Shown here: positions 24,886-33,238 of the stretch, piece after piece
Layout of the letters: each line of letters opens with the position of its first letter
Position numbering within the stretch: the stretch's first letter is position 1
Origin: Pleionea litopenaei
GTDB lineage: Bacteria; Pseudomonadota; Gammaproteobacteria; Enterobacterales; Kangiellaceae
DNA length: 64,000 bases
Reading direction: 5' to 3'
Assembly (NCBI RefSeq): GCF_031198435.1
Contig: NZ_CP133548.1
Span: forward strand, 1,552,501 to 1,616,500
Made by a program: the position numbers and the translations under genes
The notes under the pieces: generated by a model
Seen by the model: the letters and a program-made list of their open reading frames with translations, nothing else
What the model was told of the DNA's origin: nothing
The model's database searches: none

Positions 24886-27132
24886 TTAAGCTTCTTTCAT
24901 TGATCGCAAATTGGTAATTACCGACTCAAGTGCACGATCAAACAAAGCAGCATCGTCTAATATCGCTATCAACCCAGCCTTTAGCCCAGCTGCAAGTCGA
25001 CCTTTGGTCAATTCTGCAAGCTTCATTCCGGTTCGATTTACAAAAATGTATTTGTCTGAACTCACAATATGCGCGGCCAACTTACATCGTTGTTTTTCGT
25101 CAGGTGTCACCGTTGCCATTTCTAGCCACGAACCACCTTGCAATTGTTCCACCGTCTCAAACACTGGATCTGAGTGATCTTGGAGTTCCTCTAACGCTTC
25201 TATTGGTGTTTGCTCCGTTGAATCTTTCTTCACTTGGACTGGCTCGCTGATCGGCAAAGAAAGTTCTTTAACCGTTTCTTCCGTCGCAGCTTCACCGATT
25301 GTCTCTGTTGGTGACGGTTGATTAACAGAATCATCTGATTGAGGTTGATGGGTGACCAGTGGCAACGCCAATATTTTACGATGACACTCTTCAAGCTCCT
25401 CAAGAAGTTGGCTTGACCGATAAGAATTAAAGGAAATTCGATTCATGCCAAGGCGTAAGTTTTTGATCAAACTGACCATAATTTTTTTCAACTTCGCCTT
25501 AGCTTCTTCATTGCCCTTTGGTTGTACACTCCAAACTAAAAACTCTGCAACTTTAAGGGCTTTTTCCCAGCCTTCTTGATTGTTTGGCTTTAACAACTCA
25601 AGAAATAAAACGTTCGTCCAAGCTTCTTTGAGAATGTGCTTCACTGGCTCTGCAATAATGCGCCCATGACACATTCGCGCAATTTCACTGTTCACTTTTT
25701 GCCGAGCATTATCTGCTTTGGCTTTGCCTTCTTCAGCTTCTTTCATGCGCTTCTCTAAAATAGAAGTGCGCTTGTTGTCTTGCGATTTGAAGGCTTCAAA
25801 ATCATTGAGTAGGTTTGAGAACAAACCGACATCGTCTCGAAATTCAGTTGTAATGGTTTCTACAATTTGCGAGATCTTATTTAACAAAGGATCAACACTA
25901 TTCTCGCCCATCGGAACCCAGCCGATACCGGCACGCGACAACTCATTTAATAACTTACGAGCGGGATGCTGGCGGTCACTAAAAAAGGTTCTGTCAACTA
26001 AGCCAACTTTGAGCATTGGAATCTGTAAACGAGCGATCATCGCTTTAATGTCGTTATGCAGATTCTTGTCATCCAGAATAAAGTCGAACAGCATGGTAAC
26101 AATGTCGATAACGTCGTCATTCACATTGCCAATGGTTCCACCGTTCACATGGCCTTGAGTAGCAGGTAAAAACCCGCCTAAAATATGGCGCACTTGTTCT
26201 GGGGTCGATAAATCTCGCGGAGAATAACCAGGATCGCGTTGCAAATTGGTCAATGCATTAACCAATTGATCGGTTTCAACGACTTGCGTTCCTTCCGGAT
26301 ACGCCACTTTTCGGTTGCCAATAAGGTCACGCAGGGTATTAAAAACTTCCTCTCGAACCTCGTCCCGAAGCTCTTCTTTTGTTTGACCTTTATTGTCTTC
26401 CGACTCTCGCTTTGCCCGCTCACGCTCAACCCGACGAGGACGCCGCTTATGCAAATCAGGCAATACTCCCTTTTCAGCGAACTCTTCGTTCACTTCTAAG
26501 TAAACATCTTTGAGACTTTCAATAACTGACCGTTCGAACAGTTTAAAGACAATCAACCGAGATTGAACATCAAGCTCTAAGCTGTGACTGCTGGTGCGGA
26601 AAGCCTCTGCAATAAATCGTGGATCAAGAGGATTGGTTGACTGGGTGACTGAAACGGTTGGACAAAGAGTGTCTAACCGAGTACAGATATGCTCCAGAGC
26701 GACAGAATTGTCATTTCTGCCTTTATTGACCATGGCATCGACCGCAAGATCTTCTTCGAGATCATCTTCTTGTACAAGACTCAAACTGTCTAAAGAAATG
26801 GCTTCGACGTTATCGAATTTTGGGGTATCCGAGGCCACGCCAAGTTGCTTTTTAAAGGAAAACTCAAGCTCTTGTCGGAATATGTTGACCAGTCCTTGCC
26901 GCTTAATGCGTACCTGACGCATGGCGTTAAAAAAGGTCACCTCATTCGACTTATCTGCCATATCGAACAGTTTATCGTCGGCAGAATCAAGCATTCTGTT
27001 CAACAACAACACCAACTCGTTAATCGATAAGTCTTTAATATGGGTGACTAAATTGGACAATGTAGGTTTCTCGCCGACGAAAGTCTCGTGGGAGTCACGC
27101 TCGAAATTGACAATATTCGGCTTTTTACTCAC
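24886..27132 (-). CDS. DUF1631 family protein
   Basis: This 748-residue cytoplasmic protein is mostly helical and charged, without signal or membrane segments. The long conserved DUF1631 regions are visible: IVTMLFDFILDDKNL, IARLQIPMLKVGLVD, FFSDRQHPARKLLNEL and the C-terminal RLAAGLKAGLIAILDDAALFDRAL. The region from 645 to the end may be a small separate domain (WLEMATVTPDEKQRCKLAAHI, then FVNRTGMKLAEL) reminiscent of PilZ-like barrels, which is inference. DUF1631 has no established activity; some entries call it thymidine phosphorylase-like without support. The start is a GTG with GAGGT 10 bases upstream. A perfect TGTGA-N6-TCACA lies 85 bases before it. It sits between ampD and nadC, which are direct neighbours in many relatives. 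Confidence 0.85.
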   Translation of the reverse strand: MSKKPNIVNFERDSHETFVGEKPTLSNLVTHIKDLSINELVLLLNRMLDSADDKLFDMADKSNEVTFFNAMRQVRIKRQGLVNIFRQELEFSFKKQLGVASDTPKFDNVEAISLDSLSLVQEDDLEEDLAVDAMVNKGRNDNSVALEHICTRLDTLCPTVSVTQSTNPLDPRFIAEAFRTSSHSLELDVQSRLIVFKLFERSVIESLKDVYLEVNEEFAEKGVLPDLHKRRPRRVERERAKRESEDNKGQTKEELRDEVREEVFNTLRDLIGNRKVAYPEGTQVVETDQLVNALTNLQRDPGYSPRDLSTPEQVRHILGGFLPATQGHVNGGTIGNVNDDVIDIVTMLFDFILDDKNLHNDIKAMIARLQIPMLKVGLVDRTFFSDRQHPARKLLNELSRAGIGWVPMGENSVDPLLNKISQIVETITTEFRDDVGLFSNLLNDFEAFKSQDNKRTSILEKRMKEAEEGKAKADNARQKVNSEIARMCHGRIIAEPVKHILKEAWTNVLFLELLKPNNQEGWEKALKVAEFLVWSVQPKGNEEAKAKLKKIMVSLIKNLRLGMNRISFNSYRSSQLLEELEECHRKILALPLVTHQPQSDDSVNQPSPTETIGEAATEETVKELSLPISEPVQVKKDSTEQTPIEALEELQDHSDPVFETVEQLQGGSWLEMATVTPDEKQRCKLAAHIVSSDKYIFVNRTGMKLAELTKGRLAAGLKAGLIAILDDAALFDRALESVITNLRSMKEA

Positions 27133-27216
27133 TACTGTGGTACCTCAAAAATTCTCACTTAGTGCAGATTAAGTGGACAGCATGATTAAAAAGTAGTCCA
27201 AATCTCAATTTTGCGG

Positions 27217-27232
27217 TGTGATACGCCTCACA
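27217..27232. promoter_or_regulatory. CRP/Vfr-type operator
   Basis: TGTGA-N6-TCACA is an exact match to both half-sites of the cAMP receptor protein consensus. It is centred about 92 bases before the DUF1631 start codon and about 275 bases before nadC, so the minus-strand gene is the likelier target. Chance occurrence of the exact 10 defined bases in this window is low but not negligible. Confidence 0.55.
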
Positions 27233-27429
27233 AAGACTCAAAGTTTATCGAGATTTTTTATTGCATCATTGAGATAGTCACAAAGTGTCTGCGAACCTGT
27301 TCATCATTCGCCTTCTTGCACCTACCGAGTCCGCAATAATCAGACATCATCTCGGGTTCCCACAACCATTTTTCAGAGAATTTAGACTCAAATCGACGGG
27401 CTTTTCCTTAAACTAAGCGCTAAGCCGCT

Positions 27430-27457
27430 TTGCTCCTTACTTCAATACCGCTAAAAT
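27430..27457 (+). promoter_or_regulatory. probable sigma-70 promoter of nadC
   Basis: TTGCTC at 27430-27435 and TAAAAT at 27452-27457 are separated by 16 bases and lie about 45 bases before the nadC ATG. The -10 is good and the -35 moderate. Confidence 0.45.
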
Positions 27458-27499
27458 AGAGAGTTGCTAGCCAAATCATAGACCATTTTAGAGCAAATA

Positions 27500-28357
27500 A
27501 TGAATCAAAAATCTCTCGCGGTATCTATTCAACAGTCCGTCCAACTCGCGCTTGAGGAAGACCTAGGCCCAATTAACCGTGATTTTACTGCAGAGCTGAT
27601 TGCTCCGGATAAAACCGCGCATGCGCAATTAATATGTCGAGAGCAAGGCATCTTATGCGGCCAAGCATGGGCAGAAGAAGTATTCCGGCAACTTGGCGGC
27701 CAAGTTGAGCTAACCTGGCTTAAAAAAGATGGCGACTCTCTTTCACCTAACGATACCCTGCTAACGCTTTCTGGTGATGCAAGGTCTATTTTGACCGGAG
27801 AAAGAACGGCCATGAACTTTATCCAAACCCTTTCTGCTTGTGCGACTATTACTAGCCGTTTCGCAGAGCAACTCACAGGCACACGCTGCCAGCTTTTAGA
27901 TACTCGAAAAACCATTCCGGGGTTGAGGTTGGCGCAAAAATACGCGGTAACCGTTGGCGGGGGTCAAAACCATCGCATTGGATTGTTTGACGCTTTTCTG
28001 ATTAAGGAGAATCATATTGCCGCGGCCGGCTCTATTACGGCTGCGGTGAACTCCGCGCGAAATCTCAACTCATCGCTCAAGTTAGAAGTCGAAGTTGAGT
28101 CCATTGATGAGCTCAATGAAGCGCTCGAAGCTGGTGCTGACTATATTATGCTGGATAATTTTTCTTTAGATATGATGAATGCAGCGGTCAAACTCAACCA
28201 GCAACAAAGCCGCCCGGCTAAACTTGAAGCCTCAGGTGACGTGACCTTGGCTACCATTCGCTCAATTGCAGAGACAGGTGTGGACTTTATCTCTGTGGGC
28301 GCGCTCACCAAACATATCTCAGCACTCGATCTCAGTTTAAGGGTTAACCTAGAGTAA
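27500..28357 (+). CDS. nadC: nicotinate-nucleotide pyrophosphorylase (carboxylating)
   Basis: This cytoplasmic enzyme (quinolinate phosphoribosyltransferase) converts quinolinate and PRPP to nicotinate mononucleotide in NAD synthesis. At 285 residues it is close to the usual ~290. Visible motifs are GERTAMNFIQTLSACAT, LLDTRKTIPGLRLAQKYAV, GGGQNHRIGLFDAFLIKENH (substrate- and PRPP-binding Arg, Lys and His), KLEVEVES, YIMLDNFS, EASGDV and VDFISVGALTK. It is transcribed away from the DUF1631 gene. The pil genes follow on the same strand, but a 409-base gap with its own sigma-54 promoter separates them. Confidence 0.96.
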   Translation: MNQKSLAVSIQQSVQLALEEDLGPINRDFTAELIAPDKTAHAQLICREQGILCGQAWAEEVFRQLGGQVELTWLKKDGDSLSPNDTLLTLSGDARSILTGERTAMNFIQTLSACATITSRFAEQLTGTRCQLLDTRKTIPGLRLAQKYAVTVGGGQNHRIGLFDAFLIKENHIAAAGSITAAVNSARNLNSSLKLEVEVESIDELNEALEAGADYIMLDNFSLDMMNAAVKLNQQQSRPAKLEASGDVTLATIRSIAETGVDFISVGALTKHISALDLSLRVNLE

Positions 28358-28378
28358 CCATTGTTAGGCACAAAAGCG

Positions 28379-28557
28379 GGCTCATAATCGTCATTCGTCA
28401 ACATCAACTAGCTTGAACTTATCGGCAGCTATGACTATGGTTTTAGCAGTTCCTGCCCGTTTGAAGCTCGGAAGGCAGCAAATCTGACGGTGCAAAGCGC
28501 TCAGCATTGCGCAGTCAGTCTAAGCTTTCGCTGGCAGCTAGGTGACACGGATGAGCC
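28379..28557 (+). ncRNA. possible structured RNA between nadC and pilA
   Basis: This non-coding stretch can fold into a branched structure closed by GGCTCAT (28379-28385) with ATGAGCC (28551-28557). Inside are CTGCC/GGCAG (28453-28457 with 28474-28478), CTGAC/GTCAG (28484-28488 with 28514-28518) enclosing GCGC/GCGC (28497-28500 with 28509-28512), a small AGC-TTTC-GCT hairpin, and a possible CTAGCT/AGCTAG pair. No long frame is present. The words TGCAAAGC and GGCAGCTAGGT recall cyclic-di-GMP-I aptamers, but the required GNRA-capped P2 stem is missing. The strand is assumed. It could also be just the nadC 3' region. Confidence 0.3.
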
Positions 28558-28572
28558 ATTAACGTAAAGAAC

Positions 28573-28610
28573 TGACAAAATTTGTCACTCTAAGTAACAA
28601 ATTGTGTCAC
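28573..28610. promoter_or_regulatory. paired palindromes, candidate PilR enhancer sites
   Basis: TGACAAAATTTGTCA at 28573-28587 is a 15-base perfect palindrome. Seven bases later GTAACAAATTGTGTCAC (28594-28610) is an imperfect copy. Both carry TGTCAC. They lie about 95-130 bases upstream of the sigma-54 promoter, the right distance for an enhancer-binding activator. Known PilR sites contain TGTC repeats, so PilR is the natural candidate; this is inference. Confidence 0.5.
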
Positions 28611-28704
28611 TTAACTGAAGATAAAAAGCGACTCAATTAACAAAAGCAACAATTGGTGCTGCTAAAAGTCTTTACTTACAGTGAGTTATTGATAATCTAA
28701 AAGT

Positions 28705-28720
28705 TGGCACGCCTCTCGCA
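28705..28720 (+). promoter_or_regulatory. sigma-54 promoter of pilA
   Basis: TGGCACG-N4-TCGCA has the GG and GC elements exactly 10 bases apart and one mismatch to the TTGCA -12 element. Transcription should begin near 28731, about 35 bases before the pilA ATG. pilA control by RpoN and PilR is known in many gammaproteobacteria. Confidence 0.85.
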
Positions 28721-28766
28721 TAGTTTATGGCGAAGTCAATTCACAACCTCATATTGGAGTTTACAC

Positions 28767-29207
28767 ATGAAAAAAACTAACTCAGGTTTTACCTTAATCG
28801 AATTAATGATCGTTGTTGCGATCATCGGTATTCTTGCAGCTATCGCTCTTCCTGCGTACCAAGATTACACTATCCGTTCAAAAGTATCTGAAGGTTTAGC
28901 ATTAGGTGCTGAAGCGAAAACTGCTGTTGCAGAAACTGCTGCATCTTTAGGTGGTCTAGCTAACGTAACTGCAGCTAACACTGGTTATACTTTCCCAGCG
29001 GGTGGTACTGATTATGTAAACAGCATCGCTATCACTGACGCTACTGGCGTAATCACTATTACTATGGGTGGAACTCAAGGTACTGGTGCAACAACTGAGC
29101 CAGTCATCACTTTGACTCCTAACCAAGCAGCTCCAGAAGCGCCAATCACTTGGGTTTGTGCGACTACTGCTGGTCTTCCAAAGCACGTTCCAGCTAACTG
29201 CCGTTAA
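28767..29207 (+). CDS. pilA: type IV major pilin
   Basis: This 146-residue prepilin has a 7-residue leader ending in Gly, then the mature start [20 protein letters not shown], with Phe1 and Glu5 as required for processing by PilD and assembly. The C-terminus has the disulfide pair Cys...Cys in [18 protein letters not shown], the D-region typical of type IVa pilins. The ATG at 28767 has GGAG 7 bases upstream. An upstream TTG in frame overlaps the sigma-54 promoter and cannot be the start. A strong terminator follows, so pilA is probably a monocistronic, highly expressed transcript apart from pilBCD. Confidence 0.95.
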   Translation: MKKTNSGFTLIELMIVVAIIGILAAIALPAYQDYTIRSKVSEGLALGAEAKTAVAETAASLGGLANVTAANTGYTFPAGGTDYVNSIAITDATGVITITMGGTQGTGATTEPVITLTPNQAAPEAPITWVCATTAGLPKHVPANCR

Positions 29208-29224
29208 TTCAGGCTTAGCTTTAG

Positions 29225-29252
29225 AAAAAGCCGCCCTTTGGGCGGCTTTTTT
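29225..29252 (+). terminator. intrinsic terminator of pilA
   Basis: AAAAAGCCGCCC-TTT-GGGCGGCTTTTTT has a GC-rich stem, a 3-base loop and six T at the end, 18 bases after the pilA stop. It is a textbook terminator that isolates pilA from pilB. Confidence 0.95.
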
Positions 29253-29372
29253 GTTGGTTCGATAAATACGTCAAATTTTTTAAAATTCCCTCATTGAAGA
29301 ACGCACGAAAACTTAGAAGTTTTACTAAAATAATGCTATAACTATCAGAATTGTAATTAAATTTTGAATCTT

Positions 29373-31073
29373 ATGTCTGGAACTTTTGTTAGTGGACTCA
29401 CCCGACGCTTAGTCAATGAAGGCCTCATCAGCGAAACACAAGCAGCCGAGGCCGGACAAGCTGCGCAAAAAACATCGACGCCAATCGTCAAGTATTTGAT
29501 TGATAATCAAATAATTCCATCAGATGTTCTGGTTAACTTGGCTTCCGTTGAATTCGGTGTACCTATTTTCGACCTAAGTTCACTCGATTATGACCAAATT
29601 CCCAAAGGCGTAGTCGATGAGAAGCTTATCGCCAAGCATCAAGCAACCCCTATTTTCAAACGTGGAAATCGCTTATTCGTTGCTGTTTCAGACCCGACCA
29701 ACTTAATCGCCCTTGATGAAATTCAGTTTCACAGCAAACTGACCGTTGAGGCCGTTCTAGTCGAGCAGAAAAAGCTCGAGCCGCTGATTGATAAAATCAT
29801 TGAAGAACAAGACAGTCAAAACCTTGCTGAGTTTGACGACGCCGATCTCGAAAACCTCGATGTTGAAAGCGGAGACACTAAACCAGCCGACGACGACGAT
29901 GCTAGCGGTGACGATGCGCCTATTGTTCGTTTCGTGAATAAGATTTTACTCGATGCGATTAAAAAAGGCGCTTCAGATTTACACTTCGAACCCTACGAGA
30001 AAAACTATCGCGTCCGCTTTCGTATCGATGGCATCTTACATGAAGTGTCTAGCCCTCCAGTAAATCTGTCGACCCGCATTTCAGCACGTTTAAAAGTCAT
30101 GTCTCGACTCGACATTTCAGAAAAGCGAAAACCACAAGATGGTCGGATTAAGTTAAAACTGTCAAAGAACAAAGCCATCGACTTTCGTGTTAGCACTCTG
30201 CCAACACTTTTCGGCGAAAAAATCGTTATGCGTATACTCGACCCTTCGAGCGCCATGTTAGGTATCGAAGTGTTAGGCTATGAGCCGGAGCAACGCAAAC
30301 TGTATGAAGAATGTCTATTTAAGCCTCAAGGCATGGTCTTGGTTACCGGTCCGACAGGTTCGGGTAAAACGGTTTCTCTTTACACGGGTGTTAACATGCT
30401 CAACCAACCCGAGCGAAATATTTCGACCGCAGAAGACCCGGTTGAGATTAACTTGTCAGGGATCAATCAGGTCAATGTAAACCCCAAGGCTGGATTAGAT
30501 TTCTCCTCTGCCCTTCGAGCTTTCCTTCGACAAGATCCTGACGTTATTCTGGTTGGTGAGATTCGTGACCTAGAAACTGCAGAAATCGCCATCAAAGCCG
30601 CACAAACGGGTCATATGGTACTGTCCACTTTGCACACCAACAGCGCTCCAGAAACCTTGACTCGTCTGGTCAATATGGGCGTTGCACCTTTCAATATCGC
30701 AACGAGTGTCAATCTAGTTATTGCACAGCGATTAGCACGAAGATTGTGCAGCCATTGTAAACGGGTCATCGATATTCCCAAAGAAGCACAATTAGAGCTG
30801 GGATTTACGGAAGAACAAATAGGAACTTTCGAAATTTATGAACCAGTTGGTTGTGATAATTGTACGCAAGGGTATAAAGGACGTGTTGGTATTTATCAAG
30901 TAATGCCCGTCTCTGAAACCATGGGTCGGATCATTATGGAAGGTGGCAATGCCATCGATATTGCTGATCAAGCAGCAAAAGAAGGCGTAAACGACTTGAG
31001 AAAGTCAGGTTTACTCAAGGTTATTCAAGGGGTCACTTCTCTCGAAGAGGTCAACCGCGTAACACAGGATTAA
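29373..31073 (+). CDS. pilB: type IV pilus assembly ATPase PilB
   Basis: This hexameric cytoplasmic ATPase powers pilus extension. I use the ATG at 29373 (566 residues); a TTG three codons upstream is the only alternative. An MshE-type N-terminal domain covers about 1-150, an acidic linker follows (DDADLENLD), and the ATPase domain has Walker A GPTGSGKT (Lys332), an Asp box, Walker B DPDVILVGEIRDLETA and the His box TGHMVLSTLHTNSA. Two CxxC pairs (CSHCKR and CDNCTQG) form the zinc site of PilB. pilC follows closely, with its natural ATG 4 bases after this stop. Confidence 0.96.
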   Translation: MSGTFVSGLTRRLVNEGLISETQAAEAGQAAQKTSTPIVKYLIDNQIIPSDVLVNLASVEFGVPIFDLSSLDYDQIPKGVVDEKLIAKHQATPIFKRGNRLFVAVSDPTNLIALDEIQFHSKLTVEAVLVEQKKLEPLIDKIIEEQDSQNLAEFDDADLENLDVESGDTKPADDDDASGDDAPIVRFVNKILLDAIKKGASDLHFEPYEKNYRVRFRIDGILHEVSSPPVNLSTRISARLKVMSRLDISEKRKPQDGRIKLKLSKNKAIDFRVSTLPTLFGEKIVMRILDPSSAMLGIEVLGYEPEQRKLYEECLFKPQGMVLVTGPTGSGKTVSLYTGVNMLNQPERNISTAEDPVEINLSGINQVNVNPKAGLDFSSALRAFLRQDPDVILVGEIRDLETAEIAIKAAQTGHMVLSTLHTNSAPETLTRLVNMGVAPFNIATSVNLVIAQRLARRLCSHCKRVIDIPKEAQLELGFTEEQIGTFEIYEPVGCDNCTQGYKGRVGIYQVMPVSETMGRIIMEGGNAIDIADQAAKEGVNDLRKSGLLKVIQGVTSLEEVNRVTQD

Positions 31074-31077
31074 AATA

Positions 31078-31131
31078 ATGGCTGTTGCAACCCAAAAAAA
31101 TCTGCATCGAAAGAAAAAGCACCTAAGGTAA
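31078..31131 (+). other. frame-broken 5' end of pilC
   Basis: An ATG at 31078, 4 bases after pilB and preceded by AGGA, encodes MAVATQKN and then runs off frame to a stop at 31129-31131. Adding one A to the 7-A run at 31094-31100 would give MAVATQKKSASKEKAPKV joined in frame to the rest of PilC. That is the kind of N-terminus PilC proteins have. The change is a single-base deletion in a homopolymer. Confidence 0.75.
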
Positions 31132-31133
31132 CG

Positions 31134-32327
31134 GTGTTTACCTATTCAGGTGTCGATAAAAAAGGTAATAAGATCAAAGGCGAGTTAACTGCAGATACTC
31201 AAGCCATCGCGAAGGCCCAATTACGCAAGCAAGGTGTGATCCCGCAAAAGGTCGTGAAGAAGCCACAGCCTTTATTCGGGGGCGGCAAAAAGCCAATCAC
31301 GCCTGCAGACATCGCTCTGGTTGCCCGTCAACTCGCAACCATGATGAAAGCCGGTGTACCTCTCGTTCAGTCCTTTGACATTATCGGTAAAGGGCATGAA
31401 AACCCCTCGGTTCAAGAGCTAATACTGACTATCAAAGCCGACATTGAGGCTGGCTCAACCATGGCCGAATCACTGCGCAAGCACCCCAGACAGTTCGATG
31501 ACCTGTTCTGCGACCTCGTGGCAGCTGGTGAGCAATCAGGTGCTCTTGAGGGCATGCTTGATCGAATTGCAACGTATAAAGAGAAAACCGAAGCACTGAA
31601 ATCGAAAATTAAGAAAGCGCTCTTTTACCCTATCGCCGTTGTTGTGGTTGCCGTTATCGTTACTGCCATATTGTTGATTTTCGTGGTTCCACAATTCCAA
31701 GGCATTTTCGCGAACTTTGGTGCAGAACTTCCTGCATTCACCATGTTTGTTATCGGAATATCTGAATGGCTTCAAGCCAATTGGTTAATTTGCTTAGGCA
31801 TTATTATCGCTGCCTTTTTTGTCATCAGGCATCTCAATCGAACCTCTGAGAACTTTAGAAATGGCAAAGATAAAATGATTCTCAAGCTACCGATCATTGG
31901 AGATATTTTAAACAAAGCCGCGGTAGCCCGATTTGCTCGTACACTTTCAACCACCTTTGCAGCAGGTGTTCCATTGGTTGAAGCACTAGACTCGGCGGCA
32001 GGCGCGTCTGGTAACTATGTTTATCGTACTGGTCTGTTGAAAATTAAAGAAGACGTCACTACCGGTATGCAAATGAACATATCCATGGTTAATTCAGGCC
32101 TTTTCCCTAATATGGTTAATCAAATGGTCGCTATCGGTGAAGAATCCGGTTCAATCGACGCCATGTTAACTAAAATCGCTGACATTTATGAGCGTGAAGT
32201 TGACGATGCGGTTGATGGGTTGAGCTCACTTTTGGAACCACTCATCATGGCTGTTCTTGGGGTTCTTGTGGGTGGCTTAATCGTTGCGATGTACTTACCA
32301 ATCTTCCAGTTAGGTGCCGTTGTTTAA
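31134..32327 (+). CDS. pilC: type IV pilus inner-membrane platform protein PilC
   Basis: PilC is the inner-membrane platform that links the PilB motor to the growing pilus. The open frame from the GTG at 31134 gives 397 residues. It has two T2SSF domains (about 65-190 and 265-390), three membrane helices (near 168-190, 218-235 and 370-392) and the conserved MMKAGVPLVQSFDII, AGEQSGALEGMLDRIA, FAAGVPLVEALDSAAG and IGEESGSIDAMLTKIA. AAGG lies 5 bases before the GTG, so this start could work. The family normally has about 18 more residues, which here lie in another frame (see 31078-31131). There is no other start between the upstream stop and 31134. pilD starts on the next base after the stop. 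Confidence 0.9.
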   Translation: MFTYSGVDKKGNKIKGELTADTQAIAKAQLRKQGVIPQKVVKKPQPLFGGGKKPITPADIALVARQLATMMKAGVPLVQSFDIIGKGHENPSVQELILTIKADIEAGSTMAESLRKHPRQFDDLFCDLVAAGEQSGALEGMLDRIATYKEKTEALKSKIKKALFYPIAVVVVAVIVTAILLIFVVPQFQGIFANFGAELPAFTMFVIGISEWLQANWLICLGIIIAAFFVIRHLNRTSENFRNGKDKMILKLPIIGDILNKAAVARFARTLSTTFAAGVPLVEALDSAAGASGNYVYRTGLLKIKEDVTTGMQMNISMVNSGLFPNMVNQMVAIGEESGSIDAMLTKIADIYEREVDDAVDGLSSLLEPLIMAVLGVLVGGLIVAMYLPIFQLGAVV

Positions 32328-33227
32328 ATGACCGTTATCGACTTTTTGCAGAGCAACCTAACGGCTCTGACTGTAACACTCATCATTGCCGGCCTTTTGG
32401 TCGGCAGTTTTTTAAATGTCGTTATATTTCGCTATCCCATTATGCTGTTTCGAGAATGGCGCGATATGGCAAAAGAGATATTAGAGGAGCAGGGCTACCA
32501 AATTACAGGTAGTGCTAAAGATCCGCGCTTAGACGATAAAAAATTTAATATCGTTTTCCCCCGCTCACGCTGTCCGCAGTGTAACCATCTCATTCGAAGT
32601 TGGGAAAATATTCCCGTAATCAGTTACCTTATACAAAGAGGTAAGTGCACCCAATGTAAGAGTCATATTAGTTTGCGCTATCCTTTTATTGAGCTTCTAA
32701 CCGCCGCTGCTTTCGGTTGGATAGCTTGGAGTTATGGATGGTCATGGCAAACCGTGATTTACCTTGCCCTAAGCGCGTTGCTAATTGTTCAAATATTTAT
32801 CGACGCCGACCATAAGATTCTCCCTGATCCGATCAACTATATTTTACTCTGGCTAGGTTTATTTGCCGCTTTTAAAGGTTGGACAATCCCCTTAGAGGAT
32901 GCACTTTTAGGTGCTTTATTTGGTTACTTATCATTGTGGAGCTTTTATTGGCTCTTCAAACTCGCCACTAAAAAGGAAGGCATGGGCTATGGCGATTTTA
33001 AGCTACTCGCCGCTTTAGGTGCCTTCGCTGGATACCAAAAGCTATTCCTAATCATTGTGCTGTCAGCCGGTGTCGGAGCAATCATTGGTATTACAATGAT
33101 GATGCTCAAAAAATCTGAACGGTCGACGCAAATTCCTTTTGGTCCATACCTTGCTGTTGCTGGCTTTATCGGCATTTTCTGGGGCGACGTTATCATCCAA
33201 TATTATTTGCGATCGACAGGATTGTAA
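32328..33227 (+). CDS. pilD: prepilin peptidase / N-methyltransferase
   Basis: This 299-residue inner-membrane aspartic peptidase removes the leader from PilA-like prepilins and methylates the new N-terminus. The N-terminal methylase part has the paired Cys motifs CPQCNH and CTQCKS. The peptidase Asp residues are in FIDADHKILPD and the GxGD motif GYGDFKLLAALGAF. About eight membrane helices are seen. The start begins right after the pilC stop, implying translational coupling. Confidence 0.95.
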   Translation: MTVIDFLQSNLTALTVTLIIAGLLVGSFLNVVIFRYPIMLFREWRDMAKEILEEQGYQITGSAKDPRLDDKKFNIVFPRSRCPQCNHLIRSWENIPVISYLIQRGKCTQCKSHISLRYPFIELLTAAAFGWIAWSYGWSWQTVIYLALSALLIVQIFIDADHKILPDPINYILLWLGLFAAFKGWTIPLEDALLGALFGYLSLWSFYWLFKLATKKEGMGYGDFKLLAALGAFAGYQKLFLIIVLSAGVGAIIGITMMMLKKSERSTQIPFGPYLAVAGFIGIFWGDVIIQYYLRSTGL

Positions 33228-33238
33228 GTTCTTTCGGC

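Larger units (their letters stand above)
27133..27499. other. divergent promoter region, DUF1631 gene and nadC
   Basis: This 367-base AT-rich region has the starts of two divergent genes at its ends. The recognisable items are the CRP-like site at 27217-27232 and a likely nadC promoter at 27430-27457. No open frame of note is present. Confidence 0.5.

Noticed and set aside
28474-28550. Cyclic-di-GMP-I (GEMM) riboswitch for pilA
   Set aside because: TGCAAAGC and a GGCAGCTAGGT segment are suggestive, but the GNRA-capped P2 stem and the GGGCAAAC element are absent, and the region lies upstream of the pilA sigma-54 promoter, so it would not be in that mRNA.
28704-28766. Upstream TTG start for pilA
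   Set aside because: It overlaps the sigma-54 promoter, and the pilin leader would be 28 residues rather than the normal 7.
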